Source: Candidatus Saccharimonadota bacterium
GTDB taxonomy: Bacteria > Patescibacteriota > Saccharimonadia > Saccharimonadales > Saccharimonadaceae
DNA: 41,523 nt
Direction: 5' to 3'
NCBI GenBank assembly: GCA_009787015.1
Contig: WRGU01000047.1
Location: 1 to 41,523 of the forward strand
The notes under the pieces were generated by a model. It worked only from the letters and a program-made list of their open reading frames with translations, had not been told where the DNA came from and did no database searches. Shown here in pieces: positions 15,397 to 24,131 of this stretch (position 1 is its first letter; each line of letters opens with the position of its first letter). The position numbers and the translations under genes were made by a program.

Positions 15397-16932
15397 ATGA
15401 GTGAGAGGGGAAAATCCGCACAGGCCCGTTTAGCGTTGTATCGCAAATACCGGTCGCGGAATTTGGATGAAATTATCGGTCAACCGCAGGTGACGGATAT
15501 TTTGAAATCTGTTGCGAAGAGCGGAAAATTCGCGCATGCGTATTTGTTCACTGGTCAACGTGGCACAGGCAAGACTTCTGTGGCGCGGATTTTGGCGCAT
15601 TTGATCAACGGTACGGAATATGGCACGCCCGACATTGATATTATCGAAATCGACGCCGCGTCCAATAACGGCGTGGACGACGTGCGGGAATTGCGCGACA
15701 ACGTAAATCTCGCACCGATGCACGCGCCCCGAAAAATTTACATCATCGACGAAGTCCACATGTTGTCTAGCGCGGCGTTTAACGCATTGCTTAAAACCAT
15801 CGAGGAGCCGCCGGCACATGTCGTGTTCATTTTGGCAACAACCGAAATCCACAAAATGCCGGCGACGATTTTGAGCCGCGTCCAGCGTTTTCATTTCCGC
15901 CCGGTCGCGCCCGAAATTGTAGCGGGGCATTTGCGCAATATTTCTGATCAGGAAAAAATCGACGTTGATGACGACGCGTTACTATTGATCGCCGAACGCG
16001 GCGGCGGCAGCTTCCGCGATTCGATCACATTATTGGATCAGTTGAGCGGCTCGGCGGAGAAAATCACACACGAAAAAGTCGAGGAAATTTTAGGTCTCGC
16101 GCCAGAATCCGCGATCGACGCAATCGTCGACGCGGTGGTTGGGCATGATGCCGCGAGCGTGATTTCGATGTCGGCAAACTTGCATAGCGACGGCATTCCA
16201 CCGGAAATCGTCGTCGACCAGTTGATTAAAAAACTGTCCGCCGTCGCTGTGACGAGACCGCGTTTGTATGATTTGGTTGAAAAATTGCTAGACGTCACAA
16301 AATCCACCGCCCCCGACATCAAACTCCTCGCGATTCTGGTCGGATTCGCCGCAAAGGGGAGCGCTGTAGCCACACCTATCACAATGAAAGCGAACGTAGT
16401 TAAGACAAAGATCGACAAAGATAGCGGAGCCGCAACTACTTCTCGCGCAGGCTCTGGCGTTACGACGCCAGCGGCAATGACCGAGCCCCGTAACGACGGG
16501 CGCGAGGGAGTGGTGCGCAAAAGTAGTGAGGCAGAAGCGGTCGATGACAATACAACTGGACCCCGGATCGAGTCTGGGGTGACAAGTAGCGATGCGCCCG
16601 CTGAAATCACTTGGTCGGATATTTTGAGTGAAGTTAAAAATCTTGATGCGCCGGCGGTGTTGTCGACTTTGCGGTTCGCGAGTTTCGATTACGCGGACGG
16701 CGTATTGACGCTATACTTTGATAAAACTTTTCACCGCAAAAATGCCGAGAAAGCGAATTTTCGCGATGCGCTGAACACGGCTTTTCAAAATCTGTATAAA
16801 TCCGTGCCGCAAATCACCGTCGCCAAAATTGCCAAACCAGCATCAGAAAGTGAAGATTCGGATATCGCTCAGATTGCTGCTATAATGGGCGGAGGAGAAA
16901 TACTGAGTCAAAGGGAAGAATTGGAGGGTTAA
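15397..16932 (+). CDS. dnaX: DNA polymerase III subunit gamma/tau
   Basis: LFTGQRGTGKTSVARILAHL, IIEIDAASNNGVDDVRELRDNV, YIIDEVHMLSSAAFNALLKTIEEPP. Confidence 0.95.
   Translation: MSERGKSAQARLALYRKYRSRNLDEIIGQPQVTDILKSVAKSGKFAHAYLFTGQRGTGKTSVARILAHLINGTEYGTPDIDIIEIDAASNNGVDDVRELRDNVNLAPMHAPRKIYIIDEVHMLSSAAFNALLKTIEEPPAHVVFILATTEIHKMPATILSRVQRFHFRPVAPEIVAGHLRNISDQEKIDVDDDALLLIAERGGGSFRDSITLLDQLSGSAEKITHEKVEEILGLAPESAIDAIVDAVVGHDAASVISMSANLHSDGIPPEIVVDQLIKKLSAVAVTRPRLYDLVEKLLDVTKSTAPDIKLLAILVGFAAKGSAVATPITMKANVVKTKIDKDSGAATTSRAGSGVTTPAAMTEPRNDGREGVVRKSSEAEAVDDNTTGPRIESGVTSSDAPAEITWSDILSEVKNLDAPAVLSTLRFASFDYADGVLTLYFDKTFHRKNAEKANFRDALNTAFQNLYKSVPQITVAKIAKPASESEDSDIAQIAAIMGGGEILSQREELEG
16427..16583. 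repeat. Composite palindromic element(s) inside dnaX coding region
   Basis: CTGGCGT-TACG-ACGCCAG; CTCGCGC/GCGCGAG; AACTACTT/AAGTAGT; ACTGGACCCCGGATCGAGTCTGGGGTGAC. Confidence 0.65.
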
Positions 16933-18423
16933 ATGGCAAAACATAGTTCAAGCAGCGCGGATTTAGCCGGCGAAAAGAAAGTTGATCAACCGATCGTGGA
17001 TGCGGTGCAGCAAGATCCTGTTATTCCGCACGCAGTTGCGGAATCCAGTGAAAAAATAGATTCCCGGGACAAGCCCGAGAATGACGCTGCCGTTTTTTCT
17101 GGCGGTAAAATTCCGCCCCAAAATATTGATGCGGAGATGTCGCTATTGGGTGCGGTGTTGATTGATGAGGAAGTGCTCGTCGATATCGCCGACAAAATCC
17201 ATGCGAATGATTTTTACGATCCGCGCCATGAACGAATTTTTGCCGCGATGCTGCGCCTGTACGAAAAGCACATGCCGGTGGATTTATTGACTTTAACGGA
17301 CGAACTCAAAAAAACTGACGATATTAAAACCGTGGGTGGGGCAGCATATCTTTCCGAACTCACGAATTATGTGCCGAGTTCAGCACACGCCACATCGTAC
17401 GCGGGCATTACAACCAACGCCGCCACGCGCCGCCGCCTTGCCAAAGCCGGTTCGACGATCAGCGAGATGGCGTTCGATTCTAAGGACGACATCAAGGAAA
17501 TCCTGGCGAACGCCGAATCTACCTTGTATAAGGTCAGCGAGAATTCTGAAAAATCCGAACTGGTTACGATTGAATCGATTTTAACGGAATCATTCGACCG
17601 TATGGAGGAGTTGCACCGCGACAAGGGTAAATTACGCGGTATCAAAACCGGTTTTCGCGATCTCGATAAATTGACCGCGGGACTGCAAAAATCCGATTTG
17701 ATCGTTCTTGCGGCACGACCGGCGATGGGTAAGTCGACTTTCGCACAAAACTTGGCGTTCAATGTCGCGAGCAAGGAGAACAAAGCGGTGCTGATCTTTA
17801 ACCTCGAAATGAGCAACAGCCAGGTCGTCGATCGCATGTTGGCGGAAGCATCTGGCGTCGATTCGTGGAATATTCGCACCGGTCAGTTGAGTGACGAGGA
17901 TTTCGCCAAGATTTCCGAGGCGATGGGGGAGATGGCGGAAGCACCAATTTTCTTTGACGACACGCCGGGACTATCCGTCCTCGAAATGCGCACAAAAGCC
18001 CGCCGACAAGCGCACAAAACGCCTCTGGGACTGATTATCGTGGATTATTTGCAGTTAATGCAGGGTGGCGGTAAATACAGTGACAACCGCGTACAGGAAG
18101 TTTCGGAAATTTCGCGCGGATTGAAATTGCTCGCGCGTGAACTCGACGTGCCGGTCATCGCACTGTCCCAGTTATCACGTACCGTGGAATCCCGCAATCC
18201 GCAAATCCCAATGCTGTCCGACCTCCGCGAATCAGGATCGATCGAGCAAGACGCCGACATCGTCATGTTCCTCTATCGCGAAGATTATTACAATCCCGAC
18301 ACCGAACGCCAACATTTAACGGATCTGCTCATCGCAAAACACCGCAACGGTCCAACCGGCAAAGTCGAACTTTACTTCCACCCGGAACGGCTGAAATTTA
18401 TGACGTTGGACAAGAGAGCGTAA
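16933..18423 (+). CDS. dnaB: Replicative DNA helicase DnaB
   Basis: KIPPQNIDAEMSLLGAVLID, LIVLAARPAMGKSTFAQNLA, VIALSQLSRTVESR. Confidence 0.97.
   Translation: MAKHSSSSADLAGEKKVDQPIVDAVQQDPVIPHAVAESSEKIDSRDKPENDAAVFSGGKIPPQNIDAEMSLLGAVLIDEEVLVDIADKIHANDFYDPRHERIFAAMLRLYEKHMPVDLLTLTDELKKTDDIKTVGGAAYLSELTNYVPSSAHATSYAGITTNAATRRRLAKAGSTISEMAFDSKDDIKEILANAESTLYKVSENSEKSELVTIESILTESFDRMEELHRDKGKLRGIKTGFRDLDKLTAGLQKSDLIVLAARPAMGKSTFAQNLAFNVASKENKAVLIFNLEMSNSQVVDRMLAEASGVDSWNIRTGQLSDEDFAKISEAMGEMAEAPIFFDDTPGLSVLEMRTKARRQAHKTPLGLIIVDYLQLMQGGGKYSDNRVQEVSEISRGLKLLARELDVPVIALSQLSRTVESRNPQIPMLSDLRESGSIEQDADIVMFLYREDYYNPDTERQHLTDLLIAKHRNGPTGKVELYFHPERLKFMTLDKRA
17020..17085. repeat. 66-bp palindromic element in frame in dnaB N-terminus
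   Basis: GTTATTCCGCACGCAGTTGCGGAATCCAGTGAAAAAATAGATTCCCGGGACAAGCCCGAGAATGAC. Confidence 0.8.
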
Positions 18424-18433
18424 CCCCCCTATT

Positions 18434-18493
18434 GTCATTTCGAGCGAAGCCGAGAAATCTTTCGGGAGATCCCTCGACTACGCTCGGGATGAC
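18434..18493. repeat. GTCAT...ATGAC palindromic element (intergenic)
   Basis: GTCATTTCGAGCGAAGCCGAGAAATCTTTCGGGAGATCCCTCGACTACGCTCGGGATGAC. Confidence 0.8.
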
Positions 18494-18498
18494 ATTTT

Positions 18499-19962
18499 CT
18501 ACTTATACACCCTTAACAAAACCGCGTCTTTTGCATGCGAGTTCGTGACGATTTTGATCGGAATCGCTTTTTCGGGAATTTTGCTATCTGTTTTTGCTGA
18601 ATTTAGGACGATATTGACACCGCTAGCAGCCACCTTTTCCGATACCTTGATTTTCGGAAAATCGTGCGTCAGGTTCAAATAAAAATCTTTTCGCTTCGCC
18701 GGAACGACCAACGTTGCGCCGTTTTTGTATTCACCAACAACCGAGCGCGCCGCATCGAATTCCTGATCGTAATTGTAAATTGCCGCCGCATCATGTATAT
18801 TCGTCGCCACATAATGCCGCACCGTGGCATAACCATTCAAAAACACCATGATGATAATTAGCACCGACGCCAGAACGTGCGGATAAGGATTTTTCGGAAA
18901 CAGCCCGTTCCATTCGTCAATCAAAGTATATATACCGATCACCGCAAACAAACAAAGTGGCACGAACAGCATGAACGTCCAAGCGGGTTGCAAAACCGCC
19001 AGCGCTGCGGTTAATATCAGCAACGACAAAGTCAAATGCGACCGCGCCGACAGAAAATGTTGGATGCTCCTAACTATGCCGATAATCGCGATTATCAGAA
19101 ATACTGCGCTCACAATCGGCGTAATCATACCGCCCGCAAAACCAGTTTTGACCCCGCTCAATGCAATGCCGAGTTCCGCAAAATTGCCGACCGCCCAATG
19201 ACCATCGAACAATAATCCGCCAACAACCGTAGACGCATCAAAAAACAATCCAGCGATCAACGGCGACAACAAAATCGTCCCGACCACAGCGGCGATTATC
19301 AGATTTGTAAGTTTAGAACTCATAATCGTCAAACGTGTTTTCGGATGCAAAAACCCAACAATAACCAGGGTCGCCAAAATATACAACCCGCCAGGCTGAT
19401 AAATCAGCGCGCTCAATGCCGCGCAAACACCGATTTTTGCGAAGCTTTTACGAATATTCGATTTACATTGCACCGCAAAAACCGCGGCGAACAGCGCCGC
19501 CACCATCAAAAACACCGTCATCGCCGAGCCGTCGCCATTGCGCGTCAAACTCAGCAACAGTACCGACGGTACAATCAAAAATCCGCTGACGATCGCGATG
19601 TTTTTTTTGAACAACCTGCACGCAATCGTGACCAAACCCGCAACCGACAAAATCATCAAGATTACAGCAGGCAATCGGAACGCAAAAGTACTGAACCCGA
19701 AAATCTTGATGTAAATCGTTTGCACCAAGACCCACGGCAGCCCGATTAAACATGAAATATGATCCGGAAACGATGAGAAAAAATCGGACAGGGAAAAATG
19801 TCCCGACACCGTCGCCGCGGTTATTTCGCCAGCGGACAGCCCATTCGGCATATCCCAAAACCTATAAACCGCCAAGATCACCGTCAAAATACCGAGCACG
19901 CCAAATCCAACAAGATGTCGATAGTTATACAACGTAATCTTGCGCCACAGATCATTTTTCAT
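18499..19962 (-). CDS. PMT/ArnT-like glycosyltransferase, multi-TM
   Basis: Multiple TM helices; N-terminal GEITAATVSGHF region and IKIFGFSTFAFRLPAVI pattern typical of GT-C enzymes. Confidence 0.75.
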   Translation of the reverse strand: MKNDLWRKITLYNYRHLVGFGVLGILTVILAVYRFWDMPNGLSAGEITAATVSGHFSLSDFFSSFPDHISCLIGLPWVLVQTIYIKIFGFSTFAFRLPAVILMILSVAGLVTIACRLFKKNIAIVSGFLIVPSVLLLSLTRNGDGSAMTVFLMVAALFAAVFAVQCKSNIRKSFAKIGVCAALSALIYQPGGLYILATLVIVGFLHPKTRLTIMSSKLTNLIIAAVVGTILLSPLIAGLFFDASTVVGGLLFDGHWAVGNFAELGIALSGVKTGFAGGMITPIVSAVFLIIAIIGIVRSIQHFLSARSHLTLSLLILTAALAVLQPAWTFMLFVPLCLFAVIGIYTLIDEWNGLFPKNPYPHVLASVLIIIMVFLNGYATVRHYVATNIHDAAAIYNYDQEFDAARSVVGEYKNGATLVVPAKRKDFYLNLTHDFPKIKVSEKVAASGVNIVLNSAKTDSKIPEKAIPIKIVTNSHAKDAVLLRVYK

Positions 19963-19997
19963 TGCTGACTATTATACCACATTTTGCGCTTATGCGC

Positions 19998-20297
19998 TTA
20001 GGTGTTTAATGTTTCATGCGCTCGGATACACTCTAAACCTTGTCGCGCAATTTCATCTATCTGTACATCAAATTTAGTCGTGTTCGGAACGGTGTTGCCA
20101 CCCATGTCTTCCACTAATTTCTGTCGTAATGGTTCTTGTTTGTTAATCACGCATCTATCTGTTCCAAAATCATCGCAAATGCCTTGTATTTTGCAACCAA
20201 TCTTTCCAAAATTTGCCCCGTAATATTTGGTAACGGGGGAAGTAAAAGTCATCTCATATTCGCCACTTAGGTTAAAACTTATAGGTGACCACGGCAT
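19998..20297 (-). CDS. Small Cys-containing hypothetical protein
   Basis: 99 aa, 4 Cys; no family recognised. Confidence 0.55.
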   Translation of the reverse strand: MPWSPISFNLSGEYEMTFTSPVTKYYGANFGKIGCKIQGICDDFGTDRCVINKQEPLRQKLVEDMGGNTVPNTTKFDVQIDEIARQGLECIRAHETLNT

Positions 20298-20437
20298 AAT
20301 TATATCCTTTCGATTAAAAATAATACCCTTATCTTACCATTGTATCACACCTCGATTAAAAAGTCAATAGGTAAAATTTGCGCCTGCGCGCCAAATCTGT
20401 TAAACTGTTACTCGTAATTTAATAATAGGAGGATAAA

Positions 20438-20734
20438 ATGGCAGGAATGAAAGATCAAATGGCGATGGTCATGAAGTTAAAGAAGGCGCAAAAAGAGTTG
20501 GCGAACGAATTGGTCGAGGTCGAAGCCGGCGACGGCGCGGTAGTTTTGCAATTTAACGGTGAATTGAAAATCGTCAGCGTGAAATTGGACGCGGAATTGA
20601 TCGATTTAGATAATATTTCCGAATTAGAAGGTTGGATCAAAGCCGCCGTCCGCGACGGTTTGAAAGAAGCCCAAGAAGTCGCCGCCGAAAAAATGAAACC
20701 GTTGATGGGCGGGTTGAGCGCGTTGGGGCTATAA
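20438..20734 (+). CDS. YbaB/EbfC nucleoid-associated protein
   Basis: MAGMKDQMAMVMKLKKAQKELANELVEVEAGDGAVVLQFNGELKIVSVKL; upstream of recR. Confidence 0.9.
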   Translation: MAGMKDQMAMVMKLKKAQKELANELVEVEAGDGAVVLQFNGELKIVSVKLDAELIDLDNISELEGWIKAAVRDGLKEAQEVAAEKMKPLMGGLSALGL

Positions 20735-20744
20735 AATAACATTT

Positions 20745-20769
20745 GTCATCCCGGACTTGTTTCAGGATC
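20745..20769. repeat. Partial GTCAT-type element
   Basis: GTCATCCCGGACTTGTTTCAGGATC between ybaB and recR. Confidence 0.5.
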
Positions 20770-20789
20770 AGAAGATTTTAAGGTTAAAA

Positions 20790-21497
20790 GTGAATAATTC
20801 CGCCCTCCCGCGCGCACTGAACGATTTGGTCGAGGCTTTTGGCGCATTACCTGGTGTCGGGGCACGAACCGCCGAACGGTATTCGTATGCGGTTTTGAAA
20901 GGCGATAAGCAAAAATCGGCGAAACTCGCGGCGGCGTTGTCGGGTTTGCATGGACGGATCAAATTATGTCCGAAAACTTTCGCGTTGATCGATGCGGATT
21001 TGGATATTTCGCCGCTGTATACCGACCGCCAACGCAATCGTCAATTGGTCGCCGTTGTCGAAGAACCGTTTGATGTGGTCGCGCTCGAAAATACTGGTCA
21101 ATTTAAGGGGACGTATCACGTTTTGGGCGGCGCGATTTCACCGATCGACGGTGTCGGGCCGGAACAATTGCACATTCCGGAACTGATCCGCCGTCTGCGC
21201 GACGATGATGTGGCGGAAGTGATTCTCGCCACCAACGCCAGCGTCGAGGGCGAATCGACCGCGTTATATATTCAAAAACAGATTGAGGACAGCGGGTATT
21301 TTTGCGGCGCCAATGACGTCATTGCGAGCAACGCGAAGCAACCTAGCCTAGATCGCCGCGGCGACGAGTTGCCTCGCGATGACAAGCATCCTATTAAAAT
21401 CACGCGCTTGGCGCGCGGTTTGCCAATCGGCGTCGATCTCGAGTATGCTGACCAAATCACATTATCACATGCACTCAACGGGCGGCGGGAGTTGTAG
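20790..21497 (+). CDS. recR: Recombination protein RecR
   Basis: VEAFGALPGVGARTAERYSYAVL, LVAVVEEPFDVVALE, KITRLARGLPIGVDLEYADQITLSHALNGRREL; GTG start proposed. Confidence 0.92.
   Translation: MNNSALPRALNDLVEAFGALPGVGARTAERYSYAVLKGDKQKSAKLAAALSGLHGRIKLCPKTFALIDADLDISPLYTDRQRNRQLVAVVEEPFDVVALENTGQFKGTYHVLGGAISPIDGVGPEQLHIPELIRRLRDDDVAEVILATNASVEGESTALYIQKQIEDSGYFCGANDVIASNAKQPSLDRRGDELPRDDKHPIKITRLARGLPIGVDLEYADQITLSHALNGRREL
21318..21383. repeat. 66-bp palindromic element in frame in recR
   Basis: GTCATTGCGAGCAACGCGAAGCAACCTAGCCTAGATCGCCGCGGCGACGAGTTGCCTCGCGATGAC. Confidence 0.85.
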
Positions 21498-21635
21498 GTT
21501 GCGCGCATTTTTGGTTTCCTTGTGCTGAAAATGGCTATAATGAAACCACAACGCCACTGTCAATGCTGTAATGAACGCAACAATTATTGAAATTATTGAT
21601 ATTTGCATCAGTGTGACTGTTCTAATTTTACTCAT
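21465..21635 (-). CDS. 56-aa single-TM microprotein
   Basis: MSKIRTVTLMQISIISIIVAFITALTVALWFHYSHFQHKETKNARNLQLPPPVECM; RBS AAAGGAG; TATAAT upstream. Confidence 0.6.
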   Translation of the reverse strand: MSKIRTVTLMQISIISIIVAFITALTVALWFHYSHFQHKETKNARNLQLPPPVECM

Positions 21636-21717
21636 TCCATCTCCTTTCGCGCGAGATTATAACATATAGGTTCACCTAAGCTCAAGAGTAGAATGAGAAG
21701 TAATTATTTCATTTAAT

Positions 21718-22206
21718 TCATCTGAATTTCGTTAAAAATTCTTTCAAACGATCGACGATTAAATATTCTTGTTTTTTCGGTTCAGTTTCAAGCAGTTTTG
21801 CCCGCGCATCGTCGATTGATAGCCATTCTACGCCCGTATGTTCCGCGTCGTGGTCGCGCGAAAAATCAACGAATTCCATGACAAAATAATGTATGGTTTT
21901 TATAATATGAAAGTTCTTAAGCGGATGAAAATAGTCTTCTGTTTGCGCACCCAGATAACCAATTATTTTACTGCGCGCACCTGATTCTTCCTCGACTTCG
22001 CGCAAAGCGCAATCTTCCAGCGTTTCATTATGGTGTAAAGTTCCTTTCGGCAAATGGTAGGTTATGGGTCTTCCTTGGTTAAATGGGTTGCTGGCATCGC
22101 GGGTCAAAATCAAAATTTCTATATCTTGATTATCAGCGCGACGCAAAATCACGCCGCCCGCCGAAATATGATATTCCCAGTCTTCTGTTGCGCGATATTC
22201 GTTCAT
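21718..22206 (-). CDS. Nudix hydrolase
   Basis: GTLHHNETLEDCALREVEEESGA Nudix box. Confidence 0.93.
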   Translation of the reverse strand: MNEYRATEDWEYHISAGGVILRRADNQDIEILILTRDASNPFNQGRPITYHLPKGTLHHNETLEDCALREVEEESGARSKIIGYLGAQTEDYFHPLKNFHIIKTIHYFVMEFVDFSRDHDAEHTGVEWLSIDDARAKLLETEPKKQEYLIVDRLKEFLTKFR

Positions 22207-24071
22207 TTTTCTTCCCTTATTATAAAATAGAATTTTCCGCGTTTTTCAATTTGATAGTTTGATTCCGCAATCTTTTCCGCCCAAATCTTGTCGGTTGTGA
22301 CGAAAAGGTTTTCGTTGAAGTCGTCGACCGATAATTTGCCATTTTCAAACTTATCACGCCAGGTTTTTTGTTCCGCAAAAGCCTGTTCTGGGACACGCGC
22401 AAAAAATCCAACGTTGATCGTGAGATTGTGTTTTAGCGCCGCCTGTGCCAATTCTGAAAAACCGTTAATGTCGTACCGAAACCACTTATTTAGAACGATC
22501 AAGTGTTTTTGTGTGGTTACAAGATCTGCGATTTCCGGTGCAATGAATTCGCGCGTGGTAGTGTTTTGGATTTTTGCAAATCCCTCACGACGGGTTGTTG
22601 CGGCAGGACCCCACCAAATGTCGATAAATTGGATCGAGGCGATTATGCACAGCAAAATCGCAACAATACAAATGTTATTGCGAGCGAAGCGAAGCAATCT
22701 ATCGGGATCGCCGCGCTTCGCTCGCGATGACAAAATAGCCTTGCCGAACCAATAAATTATTGCGAGAATCGCCGCGTAATAAAACGCCCAGGCTTCGCGA
22801 GCAATCGCGCGAAACGCTAACCAAAATTCATAGATTTTGTCAGGCGGTTGCCATTGGAAAATGGCGATTGGTCCGACGTCGATTCTAACACCAATTGCGA
22901 ATACTAATAATCCGAACGCTGTGACGGCAATCAGGACGTTGCGCAACTTATTCATGGCGAATTTTGTACGGAATTCTTGGAATGATTTTTTATATCGCCC
23001 GCGCCACAGGATTGCCGCCACAATCAACATCACCCAAACCCCCAAACCAAACCACATCAACGTTTCCATTGATCCCGACGCATTCGGAAAACCAGGGATA
23101 ATGGAATATCCGCCCGGGTTCGCAAAACTGAGCAAGTTGAAACTTTTTTCGTGCAAATCGCGGATTTCCGCACCCGACCCGAGCGCAAAACCGCCAATCA
23201 ATATGAAAATCACACCCGCGAGCACCACCGGAATCGCAATTTGAATCAGATATTTTGTCATTCCGAGCATGGTCGAGGAATCTTTTGTCTTTTTGCGAAG
23301 ATTCTTCGACTCGCTCCGCTCACTCAGAATGACAGTCTTACTTTTGTGGTTTCGCAATCCCGCAATCACCATCATCACTCCCAGCATCGGCAAAAAATAG
23401 GGGTGGATCAGCACCGCGCCGACCAACATCGCCGACCAAACCGTGATGAATCTTAGAGGTTTCGCGATTTTTTTCGCGTCCCACACCAACAAAATCCCGA
23501 GCAAAATCAACCACTGTGCCGCCAGAGCAGGGTGATATAACGTACGCGCAATCATTATCGGACTAACGACAAGAATCAGCGCACCAGCGATGATAAATAA
23601 GATTTGTTTAACAAAATCACCTGCAATTTTTTCTTCATCCTGTGATTTAATCTTTAACCACACTTTCCGCACCAAAACCGCCGCAATTCCACCCTGTAAA
23701 ATGTAACAGATCAGCGCCCAAATACCGAAATATTGAAAATTGGCGGGCAACCAACCGGCAATTAGTTTCAACGGCAACGCGACCAGCGGAATTCCGTCCA
23801 TAAACGTGATCGGTAAACCTACCGGATAAGCTAACCCATTAATAATTGCACCCGTCGAATCAGCGCGGAAAAATTCCCAACCCAGAAAATGCTGTGCGGT
23901 GTCGTGCGTCACACTGTAAAAAATCCAATCTGTATATCCCGGGTTTACCACCGCAAAACCGAAAAATGCGCCAAAAAACAACGCGCCGAGCAACCCGCCG
24001 AGCAAAAACGCGCCCTTGGTCGAACCTAAAAATTTCAAGATTTTCATACTAATATAGTATACCACATTCAC
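22203..24071 (-). CDS. DUF6311-like multi-TM membrane protein
   Basis: DTAQHFLGWEFFRADSTG...YPVGLPITFMDGIPLVALPLKLIAGWLPANFQYFGIWALICYILQG; family recalled from memory. Confidence 0.65.
   Translation of the reverse strand: MNVVYYISMKILKFLGSTKGAFLLGGLLGALFFGAFFGFAVVNPGYTDWIFYSVTHDTAQHFLGWEFFRADSTGAIINGLAYPVGLPITFMDGIPLVALPLKLIAGWLPANFQYFGIWALICYILQGGIAAVLVRKVWLKIKSQDEEKIAGDFVKQILFIIAGALILVVSPIMIARTLYHPALAAQWLILLGILLVWDAKKIAKPLRFITVWSAMLVGAVLIHPYFLPMLGVMMVIAGLRNHKSKTVILSERSESKNLRKKTKDSSTMLGMTKYLIQIAIPVVLAGVIFILIGGFALGSGAEIRDLHEKSFNLLSFANPGGYSIIPGFPNASGSMETLMWFGLGVWVMLIVAAILWRGRYKKSFQEFRTKFAMNKLRNVLIAVTAFGLLVFAIGVRIDVGPIAIFQWQPPDKIYEFWLAFRAIAREAWAFYYAAILAIIYWFGKAILSSRAKRGDPDRLLRFARNNICIVAILLCIIASIQFIDIWWGPAATTRREGFAKIQNTTTREFIAPEIADLVTTQKHLIVLNKWFRYDINGFSELAQAALKHNLTINVGFFARVPEQAFAEQKTWRDKFENGKLSVDDFNENLFVTTDKIWAEKIAESNYQIEKRGKFYFIIREEK
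22674..22731. repeat. Palindromic element in frame in DUF6311-like gene (1)
   Basis: GTTATTGCGAGCGAAGCGAAGCAATCT...GCTTCGCTCGCGATGAC; codes ILSSRAKRGDPDRLLRFARNN. Confidence 0.8.
23257..23333. repeat. Palindromic element in frame in DUF6311-like gene (2)
   Basis: GTCATTCCGAG...CTCAGAATGAC with inner TCGAGGAATCTT/AAGATTCTTCGA; codes VILSERSESKNLRKKTKDSSTMLGMTK. Confidence 0.8.
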
Positions 24072-24131
24072 CGAATAAACTTATGGTTGCAAAGTAGGGC
24101 AATCGTAGTAGAATATTGTTAAGGAGTAATT

